DNA from: Alphaproteobacteria bacterium
GTDB lineage: Bacteria; Pseudomonadota; Alphaproteobacteria; DSM-16000; Inquilinaceae
DNA: 64,000 bases
Assembly (NCBI GenBank): GCA_028284045.1
Contig: JANQSN010000058.1
Span: 183,347 to 247,346 of the forward strand
Direction: 5' to 3'
Positions 1 to 8,466 of this stretch are shown here, piece after piece. The stretch's first letter is position 1, and each line of letters starts with the position of its first letter. A program made the translations under genes and the position numbers. The notes under the pieces were generated by a model, which saw nothing but the letters and a program-made list of their open reading frames with translations, was not told where the DNA came from and made no database searches.

Positions 1-246
1 CCGGATGACGTAGTCGTCGGCGTGGTTCCGGTCGGCCGGACAGTGCTCGTTGATGAAGACATACGGCAGCGCGCGCACGATGGCATCCGGTGTGATGTCC
101 CGGCGGGTCGGGGCGAGGGCGGCGCCCCGCACCGCCCGCCAATGGTCGAAGACCTGCGTCACTGCCCCCGGCGGCAGCATCGAGGCCAGCTCGTCCAAGC
201 CGCGATAGTGCATCAGGGGGCCTCGCGCCGGCGATCGCGCTAGCAC
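1..246 (-). CDS. PAS_5-type PAS domain protein, 5' part only (gene runs off the window)
   Basis: Only the N-terminal 82 codons are present; the 3' end lies before base 1. The translation has the pattern of the PAS_5 family (formerly DUF1457): an H-W-R-A-V-R-G motif, then A-P-T-R-R-D-I-T-P and an L-P-Y-V-F-I segment. PAS_5 proteins are small, usually single-domain sensory PAS proteins common in Rhodospirillales, with ligand and partner mostly unknown. I chose the GTG at 246 because GGGAG lies seven bases upstream; an ATG at 213 is the alternative. A second PAS_5 protein is encoded at 18285-18833. The family call rests on recognised motif spacing, not on a search. Confidence 0.6.
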   Translation of the reverse strand, partial: MLARSPARGPLMHYRGLDELASMLPPGAVTQVFDHWRAVRGAALAPTRRDITPDAIVRALPYVFINEHCPADRNHADDYVIR

Positions 247-611
247 GGGTGGACTCCCGGTCGCGCGAGGCATCGCCGTGCGGGCGCCAGCCGGGCGGCG
301 TAAGCCTTGGATCGAGGAATGCCGTGGATGTGGGAACGGTTGAGCAATGCGCGAAACCGGTAAAATGGGGGGACGGAAGCACATACTTTCGGGCGAGGGA
401 GGCCATCAGCCGCAACCCAACACGATTTACCTTAGTATCTGATTTGTCCGTTGTCAGCCGGCTATCGAACACATGTGGCAAAATTCCCCACGCCCTCCGG
501 CCCAAGAATTCCGCGAAGATGCATCGTTTTACCACAAACGAGGGCATCCGATCACGAAATGGTGATCTGCGTCCGGTGCGGCGCCGGACAGCCGCCGCCC
601 CTCACGCTGCG
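247..611. other. gene-free stretch with lower-GC patches
   Basis: This is a 365-base gap between two minus-strand genes. Bases about 355-560 are clearly poorer in G+C than the flanks, and the open frames crossing it have no codon bias or recognisable protein. The minus-strand promoter of the PAS_5 gene should lie here. I see no tRNA, no clear terminator and no repeat shared with the rest of the window. Confidence 0.5.
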
Positions 612-1190
612 TCACGGACCCACCGGTCGCCCCGGTCGCGCATCGGCGACGCCGAAGTGCCGAAACACCAGATCGCGCGGATGCGGTCGGGCCGCGGTCT
701 CGTCGAGACGGGCGCCCAAGCGTTCGGCCAGCCGGCGGGAGGGTTGGTTCTCCGGATCCACATAGCTGACCAGGGTCGCGAGTTGCCGCGCGTCCCGTGC
801 CCAGTCGCGCAAGGCCGACGCCGCTTCAAATGCGTATCCTCGGCCTTCGGCGCTCGGATAGAGAAACCAGCCCAACTCCCACTCCGGAAACAGCGGACCG
901 GCGTTGACCGCGACTTGCCCAAGACACGCCCCGGTCTCGCGGCAGTCCACCATCAGCGCCCCGCACCCGAAGAAATCCCATTGCGCGTGGTCGCTGCAGA
1001 ACAGGCGCCAGGCCGTGTCCTTCGAGAAAGGCCCGCCCATATAGCGCGCCCGGCCGGCGCACATCAGGTCGGCATAGTCGTTCCAGTCTCCATACCGCAT
1101 CGGACGGAGCGTCAGACGCGGCGTCGTGACCGTTGGAACCGTGACCGTCGGAATCACCGGGCCGCCGGCGGCTGCCGGCCCGACACTCAC
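612..1190 (-). CDS. GNAT N-acetyltransferase, RimJ/RimL type
   Basis: This 192-residue protein fits Acetyltransf_3, which moves an acetyl group from acetyl-CoA to an amine such as a protein N-terminus or a small molecule. The family start T-P-R-L-T-L-R-P is near residue 17. An E-W-E-L-G-W-F segment and a G-R-G-Y-A-F-E-A acetyl-CoA loop follow, then an N-Q-P-S-R-R-L-A-E-R-L-G block typical of the C-terminal half. The GTG at 1190 overlaps the stop of the upstream lipoprotein gene by four bases (GTGA), which argues for translational coupling and fixes the start. Substrate cannot be told from sequence. The longer frame upstream is only the shadow of the lipoprotein gene. Confidence 0.8.
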   Translation of the reverse strand: MSVGPAAAGGPVIPTVTVPTVTTPRLTLRPMRYGDWNDYADLMCAGRARYMGGPFSKDTAWRLFCSDHAQWDFFGCGALMVDCRETGACLGQVAVNAGPLFPEWELGWFLYPSAEGRGYAFEAASALRDWARDARQLATLVSYVDPENQPSRRLAERLGARLDETAARPHPRDLVFRHFGVADARPGRPVGP

Positions 1191-1432
1191 CAGGCGGTGT
1201 CGCCGAGATCGATCTGATCCTCGTCGGTCAGCGCACCGGCCGCGGCGCCGACGCCGGCACCGATCAGCCCGCCGGCCAGCGCGCCGCCCCCGCCATCGAT
1301 GATGGCGCCGGCAGCGGCACCCGTCGCCCCGCCGATGGCGGCGCCGCTGAGCGCCCGATCCTGGGTCGAGGAGCCGCAGGCCCCAAGGGCGAGGCCGGCG
1401 GCGGCGAGCAGCGCGATCGTCTTCACGGACAT
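1187..1432 (-). CDS. small glycine-zipper lipoprotein
   Basis: This 81-residue protein has a lipoprotein signal (M-S-V-K start, hydrophobic core, lipobox L-A-L-G-A-C ending near residue 19). A glycine/alanine-rich zipper with G-A-A-I-G-G-A-T-G-A-A-A-G and a second G-G-x-x-G-A-G repeat follows, and the tail is acidic. Proteins of this kind sit in the outer-membrane leaflet and often influence envelope integrity; the exact role is unknown. AAGGAG lies eight bases before the ATG at 1432. It is the first gene of a two-gene unit with the acetyltransferase. Confidence 0.8.
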   Translation of the reverse strand: MSVKTIALLAAAGLALGACGSSTQDRALSGAAIGGATGAAAGAIIDGGGGALAGGLIGAGVGAAAGALTDEDQIDLGDTAW

Positions 1433-1699
1433 CTCTTGGGAACTCCTTGGCAGATGTGGGGCAGATGTGGGGGAGATCGGGGCAATTGGGGATGGCCATC
1501 GGCGACGGCCGCGTGGGACTGTCCCGCGGTGGGCGAGACGATGGTCAGGATGGCGCGCCAATGCGATGGCGCCGCGGCAGCCGTAAGGTATATGCGCGTC
1601 AACACCTTGACCAAAAGCGGGCAGGGATGGCGAGCTTGCCATCCTTGTGGCCGGCGCGCGGCGCGATCGGCCGATGCACAAGCGGGATGAGGCGACGCA

Positions 1700-2563
1700 A
1701 TGGCCACCAGCCACCAGGACCCCGGATCCGGACCGCCCGTCGCCGTCCTGACCGGTGCGACCGCCGGGATCGGTCGGGCGACGGCTGAGGCGCTGGCGCG
1801 GCAGGGCTTCCGTTTGGTGCTGGTCGGCCGTGACCCGGGGCGGCTGTCCGCGGCGGCGCAGGCCTTGGCGGCGATCGGCGCCGCGACGGTGGAGACGGTG
1901 TCGGCCGATCTTTCCGTCCAGGGCGACATCCGCCGGGCCGGCGACGAGATCGGCGCGCGCCACCCCGGGCTGGACGTCCTGATCAACAATGCCGGGGCCA
2001 TGTTCGGCCGGCGCGTCCTGACGGCCGACGGCGTGGAGAGCACCTTCGCCGTCAACCATCTCGCCTATGTGCTGATGACTCGGTGTCTGGAAGGGCCGCT
2101 CCGCGCCGCCGGCGGGCGGGTCGTCTGGGTGGCCTCGGGCGCGCATCGCCGGGTCCGGTCCGCCGGCGACTGGCAGTCGACGCGCGGCTATCGGCCGATC
2201 GCCGCCTATTGCCGATCCAAGCTGGCCAACGTCATGGCCGGCTACGCCTATGCCCGCCGGCTGGCCGGCAGCGGCGTCACGCTCAACACGCTGCATCCGG
2301 GCTTCGTGCGCACCGATATCGGCACCGCGAACCGGGGCGTGCCGCGCCTGGCCTGGCGGCTCCTGATGCCGTTCGCGCTGACGCCGGAAGCGGGCGCGCG
2401 CACCAGCGTCCATCTGGCGACCGACCCGGCGGTCGCGGGCGTCACCGGCCGCTATTTCGATCGATGCCGGCCGGCGTCCTCGTCGCCCATCGCGGGCGAC
2501 GCGGCGGCCCAGGAAGCGCTGTGGCGCCTCTGCGGGGAGCTTATCGGCGAGGACCTCGGCTGA
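1700..2563 (+). CDS. short-chain dehydrogenase/reductase (retinol-dehydrogenase-like)
   Basis: This 287-residue Rossmann enzyme uses NAD(P)H to reduce or oxidise a carbonyl/alcohol. The cofactor motif TGATAGIG is at residues 18-25 and NNAG at 96-99. The catalytic Ser is about 146 (V-A-S-G) and the Y-x-x-x-K pair is Tyr170/Lys174 (YCRSK). The LHPGFVRT motif after the active site is typical of the classical SDR group close to WWOX/retinol dehydrogenases. The start has GAGG about nine bases upstream. It is transcribed divergently from the lipoprotein gene across a 267-base gap. The substrate is not predictable. Confidence 0.88.
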   Translation: MATSHQDPGSGPPVAVLTGATAGIGRATAEALARQGFRLVLVGRDPGRLSAAAQALAAIGAATVETVSADLSVQGDIRRAGDEIGARHPGLDVLINNAGAMFGRRVLTADGVESTFAVNHLAYVLMTRCLEGPLRAAGGRVVWVASGAHRRVRSAGDWQSTRGYRPIAAYCRSKLANVMAGYAYARRLAGSGVTLNTLHPGFVRTDIGTANRGVPRLAWRLLMPFALTPEAGARTSVHLATDPAVAGVTGRYFDRCRPASSSPIAGDAAAQEALWRLCGELIGEDLG

Positions 2564-2667
2564 GGAGGGGTGACAGCCGCCCGCCACCCCGGTAAATCCG
2601 AAGGATGCGAAGTGTGTGGCGGGCCGATCCCCGGTCCGTCGCCGACGGATCAGGGAGCCAATCAACA

Positions 2668-3513
2668 ATGCGGAGTCTTCTTGCCGGAACCGCGGCCGTC
2701 GCCCTCACCGCGGCCGGGTTCGTCGCCCCCCTGCTGGCCAGCGCCGAGGCTCAGGCCGACATCATGGACGAGATCCAGGAGCGCGGCGTCATCCGGGTCG
2801 GCGTCAAGGCCGACTATCCGCCCTATGGCTTCCTGGACGAGGACGGCAACATCGTCGGCATCGAGCCGGAGCTGGCGCAGGACGTCGCCGATGTGCTGGG
2901 CGTGGAGCTGGAGCTGATCCCGGTGGTCTCCTCCAACCGCATGCAGTTCCTGGAGCAGGGGCGCATCGACCTGATGATCGCCACCATGACCGACCGCATG
3001 GACCGTCGCGAGGTCGTCTATGCGGTGGAGCCGAACTACTACTCCTCCGGTACCAACGTTCTGGCACCCGCGGAAGCCGGTCTGACGGAGTGGGAAGCGC
3101 TGGACGGGCTGCCGGTCTGCGGCATCCAGGGCGCCTTCTACAACCGCCGCACGGAGGAGGATTTCGGGGCGGACATCGTCGCCTTCACCGGCACGGCGGA
3201 GGCGCTGAGCGCCCTGCAGCAGGGAAGCTGCATCGCCTTCGTCTATGACGACAGCTTCATCGTCAGCCGCTTGGGCGAAGAGGACTGGGCGGACTACGAG
3301 ATGCCGCTGCCGACCATCGACGACGCGCCCTGGGCGATCGCCGTGGCGCTGGGCGAGGAGCGGTTCAATCGCTTCATGTCGGGGATGATCTTCGACTGGC
3401 ACCTGTCCGGCCGCATCCTGGCGCTGGAGAGCGAGTTCGGTGTCGACAACACCCCGTTCGCCGAGCGGATGCACGAGACCTTCGTGGACATCAATCCGTC
3501 GATCGAGCGCTGA
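2668..3513 (+). CDS. polar amino-acid ABC transporter, periplasmic solute-binding protein
   Basis: This 281-residue SBP_bac_3 protein captures an amino acid or a similar small polar solute in the periplasm and hands it to the two permeases encoded downstream. It has an N-terminal Sec signal (hydrophobic 3-25, cleavage likely after A-Q-A near 30). The family opening follows: V-I-R-V-G-V-K-A-D-Y-P-P-Y-G-F, then D-L-M-I-A-T-M-T. I chose the ATG at 2668 over an in-frame start 63 bases earlier because the signal peptide begins there and GGGAG precedes it. The ligand is unknown; the family covers Glu/Gln/Asp, His/Arg and opines. It is the first gene of a four-gene operon. Confidence 0.92.
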   Translation: MRSLLAGTAAVALTAAGFVAPLLASAEAQADIMDEIQERGVIRVGVKADYPPYGFLDEDGNIVGIEPELAQDVADVLGVELELIPVVSSNRMQFLEQGRIDLMIATMTDRMDRREVVYAVEPNYYSSGTNVLAPAEAGLTEWEALDGLPVCGIQGAFYNRRTEEDFGADIVAFTGTAEALSALQQGSCIAFVYDDSFIVSRLGEEDWADYEMPLPTIDDAPWAIAVALGEERFNRFMSGMIFDWHLSGRILALESEFGVDNTPFAERMHETFVDINPSIER

Positions 3514-3557
3514 CGCTCAAGCGGACGCGTGCATCGTCGCGCCATTCGCGAGGGGAT

Positions 3558-3585
3558 GAGGGAGGTCCCGTAGCGGGCCTCCCTC
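3558..3585 (+). other. intercistronic GC stem-loop after the binding-protein gene
   Basis: Eight-base arms GAGGGAGG and CCTCCCTC enclose a second CCCG-TAG-CGGG stem. No T-tract follows, so this is not a simple terminator. In ABC operons such hairpins commonly protect the upstream binding-protein mRNA from 3' exonucleases, so that binding protein exceeds permease. That role is inferred. Confidence 0.6.
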
Positions 3586-3619
3586 CGTCGTTGGCGCGCG
3601 CCGGATCGTCGGGGGCGGC

Positions 3620-4384
3620 ATGGAGGCGATCGAGGCCTGGTTCCTGGCCTTCTACCGGGATACCGGCATCAACCTGACCATCATCTATGATGGGTTCGAC
3701 CGCGCCCGGTTCCTGGAAGGCGTCGGCAACACGGTCCTGTTGTCGATGGTCTGCCTGGTCTGTTCGGTGCTGATCGGGATCGTCGGCGCGTGGATGCAGG
3801 GCAGCCCGCGGGCCTGGGTGCGCTGGCTGGCCCAGGTCTATGTGCAGTTCTTCCGCAACACGCCGCCCCTGGTGCAGCTCTATTTCTTCTTCTTCGGCCT
3901 CGGCCCGCTGTTCGTCATCACGGTGGAGCAGCAGGTCGGGCAGATGACCTTCGCGCGCGAGATGCCGCTGTTGACCAGCTTTCACTGGGCGGTGATCTCG
4001 CTGTCGCTGTTCGCCGGCGCCTTCAATGTCGAGATCTTCCGCTCCGGCATCGAGGCGGTGCCGCGCGCGACGGTGGAGGCCGCCGACGCGCTGGGCATGA
4101 GCCGGCTGCAGATCTACGGCAATGTCGTGCTGCCGCTAGCCTTCCGGATCTGCTTGCCGGCGCTGAACAACAATCTGGTCAATCTGGTGAAGACGACGAC
4201 GCTGGCCTACGCCATCGCGGTGCCGGAGCTGCTCTATCAGAGCAATCAGATCTGGTCGGACTCGGTGAACGTGCCGGAGATGATGGTGGTCCTGCTGTTC
4301 TTGTATGTCGGGCTGGTCGGCGTGCTGGTCACCGGCATGCAGCGCTGGGAGCGGGCGATGCGCCTGCCGGGGTTCGGTCAGTGA
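3620..4384 (+). CDS. amino-acid ABC transporter permease 1 (HisM/GlnP family)
   Basis: This 254-residue inner-membrane protein has about five to six hydrophobic segments and the BPD_transp_1 cytoplasmic EAA loop (EAADALGMSRLQIYGN near residues 154-169), which contacts the ATPase. F-F-R-N-T-P-P-L-V-Q-L-Y-F is the usual HisM/GlnP signature. It is followed without a gap by permease 2, whose GTG overlaps its stop (GTGA), so the two are translated together and probably form a heterodimer. Confidence 0.92.
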   Translation: MEAIEAWFLAFYRDTGINLTIIYDGFDRARFLEGVGNTVLLSMVCLVCSVLIGIVGAWMQGSPRAWVRWLAQVYVQFFRNTPPLVQLYFFFFGLGPLFVITVEQQVGQMTFAREMPLLTSFHWAVISLSLFAGAFNVEIFRSGIEAVPRATVEAADALGMSRLQIYGNVVLPLAFRICLPALNNNLVNLVKTTTLAYAIAVPELLYQSNQIWSDSVNVPEMMVVLLFLYVGLVGVLVTGMQRWERAMRLPGFGQ

Positions 4385-5286
4385 GCGGCCGTTACGCCTG
4401 GCGCCGCCGCCCGCCGCTGACCGGCGGCGCCACCGATCTGCCGGTGCTGCTGCCGGCGGCCGACCGACTGGCCCGCCGTGCGGCGGCGGAACGGGTCATC
4501 GGCCCGGCGCCGCGGCTGACGGCGGCGCATGGCTGGGTGCTGGCGGCGGTGTTCGTGCTGTCCTGGGGGGCAGCCTATGCGCAAGGCACCGGCGCCGGCA
4601 GCCCCGATCCGCTGGCGGCCTTGTGGCGCTGGCTGCCGCTCCTCATGGAAGGCTTCGTCTTCAACATCCTGATCAGCTTCATGGCCATGGCGATCGGCAC
4701 GGGGGTGGGGATCGCGCTCGGCCTCGGCCAGGTCTCGCTGCTGGTGCCGGTGCGCGGGTCGAGCTGGCTGATCACCCAGTTCTTCCGCAACGCGCCGTGG
4801 CTGGTGCTGCTGTTCTTCGTGATGTTCCTGATGCCGTTCGAGTTCGTGATCGGCGGGCTGACCATCCCGTTTCCGGACTGGATCAAGGCGACCATCGGCC
4901 TTGCGCTGCCGGTGATGGCGAATGTCTCGGAGATCGTCCGCGGGGCCGTCAATTCGGTGCCGAGCGGGCAGTGGGAGTCGGCGAACAGCCTGGCCTTCTC
5001 CCGCACCCAGACGCTGTTCCAGATCATCCTGCCGCAATGTCTGAAGCGGATGATCCCGCCCTGGATGAACCTCTACGCCATCCTGACCATGGCGACGGTG
5101 CTGGCCTCCATCGTCGGGGTGTCGGAGATGGTGACGCTGACCCGCCGGGCGCTGGCCGCGGAGGCCAATGCCGCCGGTCTCCTGGTGCCGTTCTACAGCT
5201 TCGTGCTGCTGTGCTTCTTCGCCTATTGCTACCCGATCGCCCGGTTCACCGCCTATCTGGAGCGGCGCTTCGCCGTCCAGCTCTGA
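4381..5286 (+). CDS. amino-acid ABC transporter permease 2 (HisM/GlnP family)
   Basis: This 301-residue permease has a roughly 45-residue N-terminal cytoplasmic extension ahead of its first membrane segment (about residues 48-62). F-F-R-N-A-P-W-L-V-L-L-F-F and an EAA-like loop (E-S-A-N-S-L-A-F-S-R-T-Q) mark it as the partner of the preceding permease. The GTG start at 4381 overlaps the stop of permease 1 by four bases. Together they form the translocation path of the importer. Confidence 0.9.
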   Translation: MSGRYAWRRRPPLTGGATDLPVLLPAADRLARRAAAERVIGPAPRLTAAHGWVLAAVFVLSWGAAYAQGTGAGSPDPLAALWRWLPLLMEGFVFNILISFMAMAIGTGVGIALGLGQVSLLVPVRGSSWLITQFFRNAPWLVLLFFVMFLMPFEFVIGGLTIPFPDWIKATIGLALPVMANVSEIVRGAVNSVPSGQWESANSLAFSRTQTLFQIILPQCLKRMIPPWMNLYAILTMATVLASIVGVSEMVTLTRRALAAEANAAGLLVPFYSFVLLCFFAYCYPIARFTAYLERRFAVQL

Positions 5287-5325
5287 GCGGCCGGACCCGC
5301 GATCGCCCGACGGACGCCGCTGCCC

Positions 5326-6099
5326 ATGCCTGCCGACCGCCCCACCGCAGCCGCCGCCTGGACGCCCGACCGGCCGATCGTCCACATCGACGATGTGCAC
5401 AAGAGCTTCGGGTCGGTCGAGGTGCTGAAGGGTGTCAGCCTCGACGTGATGAAGGGCGACGTGGTGTGCATCATCGGCCCGTCGGGGTCGGGCAAGTCGA
5501 CGTTGCTGCGCTGCATCAACGCGCTGGTGGACATCCAGCGCGGTTCGATCACCGTGGAGGGTCAGGAGGTCCACGACCCCGGGTTGGACAAGCGGTTGCT
5601 GCGCCGCAAGGTCGGCATGGTGTTCCAGCAGTACAACCTGTTCCCGCACAAGACGGCGCTGCAGAACATCATGATGGCGCCGATCAAGGTGCTGAAGCAG
5701 CCGCGCGGCGAGGTCGAGGACCGCGCCCGCCGGCTGATCGCCAAGGTCCGCCTGTCGGGCAAGGAGGACGCCTATCCCGGCGAGCTGTCGGGCGGCCAGC
5801 AGCAGCGCGTGGCGATTGCCCGGTCGCTGGCGATGAACCCCGACGTCATGCTGTTCGACGAGGTGACGGCGGCCTTGGATCCGGAGACGGTGAAGGAGGT
5901 GCTGGTCACCATCCGCGAGCTGGCCGAGGAAGGCATGACCTGCATGCTGGTGACCCACGAGATGGGCTTCGCCCGCGAGATCGCCGACCACATCTACTTC
6001 ACCGACCGCGGCGTGATCGTCGAACACGGCCCCCCGGCGACCTTCTTCACCGAGGCGAAGGACCCGCGGACGAAGGAGTTCCTGGGACAGATTCTGTAG
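5326..6099 (+). CDS. amino-acid ABC transporter ATP-binding protein (GlnQ/HisP type)
   Basis: This 257-residue ATPase drives the importer encoded by the three genes before it. Walker A GPSGSGKST is at 51-59, the Q-loop is V-F-Q-Q-Y-N-L-F-P, the signature LSGGQQQR follows, then Walker B with M-L-F-D-E-V-T-A-A-L-D-P-E and the H-loop V-T-H-E-M-G-F. The D-E-V-T variant (instead of D-E-P-T) is common in this subfamily. It is the last gene of the operon; a short palindrome (6108-6120) separates it from the convergent chemoreceptor gene. Confidence 0.95.
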   Translation: MPADRPTAAAAWTPDRPIVHIDDVHKSFGSVEVLKGVSLDVMKGDVVCIIGPSGSGKSTLLRCINALVDIQRGSITVEGQEVHDPGLDKRLLRRKVGMVFQQYNLFPHKTALQNIMMAPIKVLKQPRGEVEDRARRLIAKVRLSGKEDAYPGELSGGQQQRVAIARSLAMNPDVMLFDEVTAALDPETVKEVLVTIRELAEEGMTCMLVTHEMGFAREIADHIYFTDRGVIVEHGPPATFFTEAKDPRTKEFLGQIL

Positions 6100-6107
6100 C
6101 AGTAAAC

Positions 6108-6120
6108 TCTGACAGTCAGA
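6108..6120. other. small palindrome between convergent genes
   Basis: TCTGAC-A-GTCAGA is a perfect six-base inverted repeat in the 36-base gap between the ABC ATPase and the chemoreceptor gene, which run toward each other. It may act as a weak transcription end in both directions, but there is no T-tract. Confidence 0.3.
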
Positions 6121-6135
6121 CTGGGCGCCGGCCAG

Positions 6136-8202
6136 CTACACCGCCTTCAGGTCGCCGATGAAGTCGTGGACCAGGGTGCGCAGCGTGGCGGTCTGGCCCG
6201 ACATCTCCTGGGCGGCAGCCAGCACCTCCGACGCCGACGCGGTGGTTCTCGTCGCCGCGTCGGAGACCTGCTGAATGCTCGACGTCACCTGTTGGGCGCC
6301 GCCGGACACGTCGTGGCTGATGCGGTAGATCTCGCCGGTGGCGGTGCTCTGCGTCTCGACGATCGTGGCGATGCCCCCGGCGGTCTCGCCCACCTGGCCG
6401 ATGATCTCGCGGATCCGGCCGATCACACTGACGGTCTCGTCGGTCGCCTTTTGAATGCCGCCGATCTGGCTGGCGATCTCCTCCGTCGCCTGGGCGGTCT
6501 GACCGGCCAGCGACTTCACCTCGTTGGCGACGACGGCGAAACCCTTGCCGGCATCGCCGGCGCGTGCCGCCTCGATGGTCGCGTTGAGGGCGAGCAGATT
6601 GGTCTGGGCGGCGATGTCCTGGATCAGGCCCAGCACGTCGCCGATCTTCTGCGCCGCATCGGCCAACCCTTCCACCGTATCGCCCGCCTGCGCCGCCTGG
6701 GCGATGGCGTCGTCGGTGATGCCGGCGGAATGCTTGGCCTGGCTGCTGATATCGTCGATGGAGCCGGTAAGCTGCTCCGACGACGTCGCCACCAATCCGA
6801 TACTTTCCACGGTCTGCCGGGCGACGGCGGCCACGGCCTCCGCCTGATGGTCGGTATCCTCCGCCATCTGGGACATGGACTGAGCGGTCGTCTGGAGGCT
6901 GGTGGATGCCGTGCCAACGGCGTCCAGTAGTTTGGCGGCATTGGCGTCGAACCGGGCGCTCAACCGGTCGATGCGGGCCGCCCGCTCCGTCAGGGCCGCC
7001 TGTTGCTCGCTCTTCTCCGCGACCAGATGGTCCGCGCGGATCGCGTTGTCTTTGAAGACGGACAGCGCGCGCGCCATGTCGCCCACCTCGTCGCGCTGGT
7101 CGGTCGACGGGATGAAGACGGCGGTGTCGCCTTCCGCCAGCGCCGCCATGCTGGCGGTCATCTGGTCGATCGGCCGGGTCAGCCCGCGGATGAGATGCAT
7201 CGCGAAGGCGACGGTCAAGGTCAGGAACAACAGGCTCACCCCGACGGCCACGACGACGGCCCAAACAGCCGCGCTGCGGATGCCGGTCGTCGCGGCGAGC
7301 AGGTCGGCCGCCATATGGTCTTCGACCGCCTTCATCAGATCGATCACTTGCGTGATCGTGTCGAACCAGGCGGGACCCTCAATGCCGTCGATGGAGCCGC
7401 CATAAGGGTTGGCGATGGCCAGCTCGCGCATCTCCGCCACGGCGTCGACCGCCGCGCCGCGCACGGTGTCGGCGAAGAAGGCCCGCTCCTGCGGTGTCGC
7501 GAAGACGTCGAAGATCGACAGAAACGCCTGCTGCTGGGCGACCAGGGAGACGAAGCGCTGGTGGACGCCCGGCGCGAAGGCGCCGTTGGAGAAGCCGTTC
7601 GCGCCCATCGCCCGCTCGATGCCCATCCGCTCCTTCGCCTGAAGCAGGGCGATATAGGCGGTGATGGTGCTGGTTACCTGGGCATCCGTGCTGAGCACCG
7701 CCATATCCGCGATGCCGTCAAGCATCACCGCGATCGTGCCCGTGTAGTAAGTCGCCATCTCGCCGACGGTCAGCTCAAGCGTGCTGACGGCCGAGCGTTG
7801 CGCGTCGAGGTCGGACAGCCGGCGCTGGGCCTCCAGGAGGTCTTCCCGGAATGCCTCGCCATAGGCTGCGGCGTCGAATTCGCCGATGGCCACCTCGAAC
7901 TGGGTGCGGACCTGATCGGTGGCGCGCCGCTGCTCGCGCAGACGGTTGTGGAAGGCGCCCTCGCCGCCGGCGCCGATGAAGCCCGCCGAGTTGCCGCGTT
8001 CGCGCTGGAGCTCATGAACCAGGGCGCTGATCGTCGGGGCGAGCTCGGCCAGTGCCTCCAGCTTCGCCATGTTCCCGGCAATCCGCGCCTTGTCGATCAC
8101 CGTGAAGCCCGAATAGAACACGAAGCCGAGCAAGGGAAAGAGCACGAGCAACAACACCCTGGTCCGAATACGCGCGTTGTTCAGGTGTGCCATCAGCTTC
8201 AT
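6136..8202 (-). CDS. methyl-accepting chemotaxis protein with NIT sensor domain
   Basis: This 688-residue chemoreceptor has a first membrane helix at about 16-36. A long periplasmic domain with the NIT (nitrate/nitrite-sensing) pattern, including [11 protein letters not shown], covers about 50-310. A second membrane helix is at about 320-345, followed by HAMP and the signalling domain. The CheA/CheW contact tip reads [20 protein letters not shown]. No C-terminal CheR-binding pentapeptide is seen; it ends [10 protein letters not shown] chose the ATG at 8202, with GAGG eight bases upstream, over a TTG at 8217. No che genes are nearby, so it must feed a kinase encoded elsewhere. Ligand by family: nitrate/nitrite or a similar small anion; unproven here. 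Confidence 0.9.
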   Translation of the reverse strand: MKLMAHLNNARIRTRVLLLVLFPLLGFVFYSGFTVIDKARIAGNMAKLEALAELAPTISALVHELQRERGNSAGFIGAGGEGAFHNRLREQRRATDQVRTQFEVAIGEFDAAAYGEAFREDLLEAQRRLSDLDAQRSAVSTLELTVGEMATYYTGTIAVMLDGIADMAVLSTDAQVTSTITAYIALLQAKERMGIERAMGANGFSNGAFAPGVHQRFVSLVAQQQAFLSIFDVFATPQERAFFADTVRGAAVDAVAEMRELAIANPYGGSIDGIEGPAWFDTITQVIDLMKAVEDHMAADLLAATTGIRSAAVWAVVVAVGVSLLFLTLTVAFAMHLIRGLTRPIDQMTASMAALAEGDTAVFIPSTDQRDEVGDMARALSVFKDNAIRADHLVAEKSEQQAALTERAARIDRLSARFDANAAKLLDAVGTASTSLQTTAQSMSQMAEDTDHQAEAVAAVARQTVESIGLVATSSEQLTGSIDDISSQAKHSAGITDDAIAQAAQAGDTVEGLADAAQKIGDVLGLIQDIAAQTNLLALNATIEAARAGDAGKGFAVVANEVKSLAGQTAQATEEIASQIGGIQKATDETVSVIGRIREIIGQVGETAGGIATIVETQSTATGEIYRISHDVSGGAQQVTSSIQQVSDAATRTTASASEVLAAAQEMSGQTATLRTLVHDFIGDLKAV

Positions 8203-8466
8203 TGTCGGCCTCGTCAACGAAGATTAATGAATTCGAAATAATTCTCGCGTGCCGTCGGCTCCGGTCAGGTGAGATTTCGCCAAAAACCCTAAAATAGTGT
8301 TAAGTATCGCAACGCACTACGATACCGAGATGGCCGGTTGCGGGTGGGAGATCCACGGCGGGCGGTCCGGTCTCCGAGGGGCGCAAGCCCGTCGTCTTTG
8401 CGCTAGGCTCGGCCGAGCCGGCCGCCTAGGCTGGCGTCGTCGAGGCCCTTGCCCCCGAAGTCCCAG

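Noticed and set aside
249..1217. A 322-codon plus-strand frame at the left end
   Set aside because: It is antisense to the acetyltransferase, with no recognisable protein and no codon preference.
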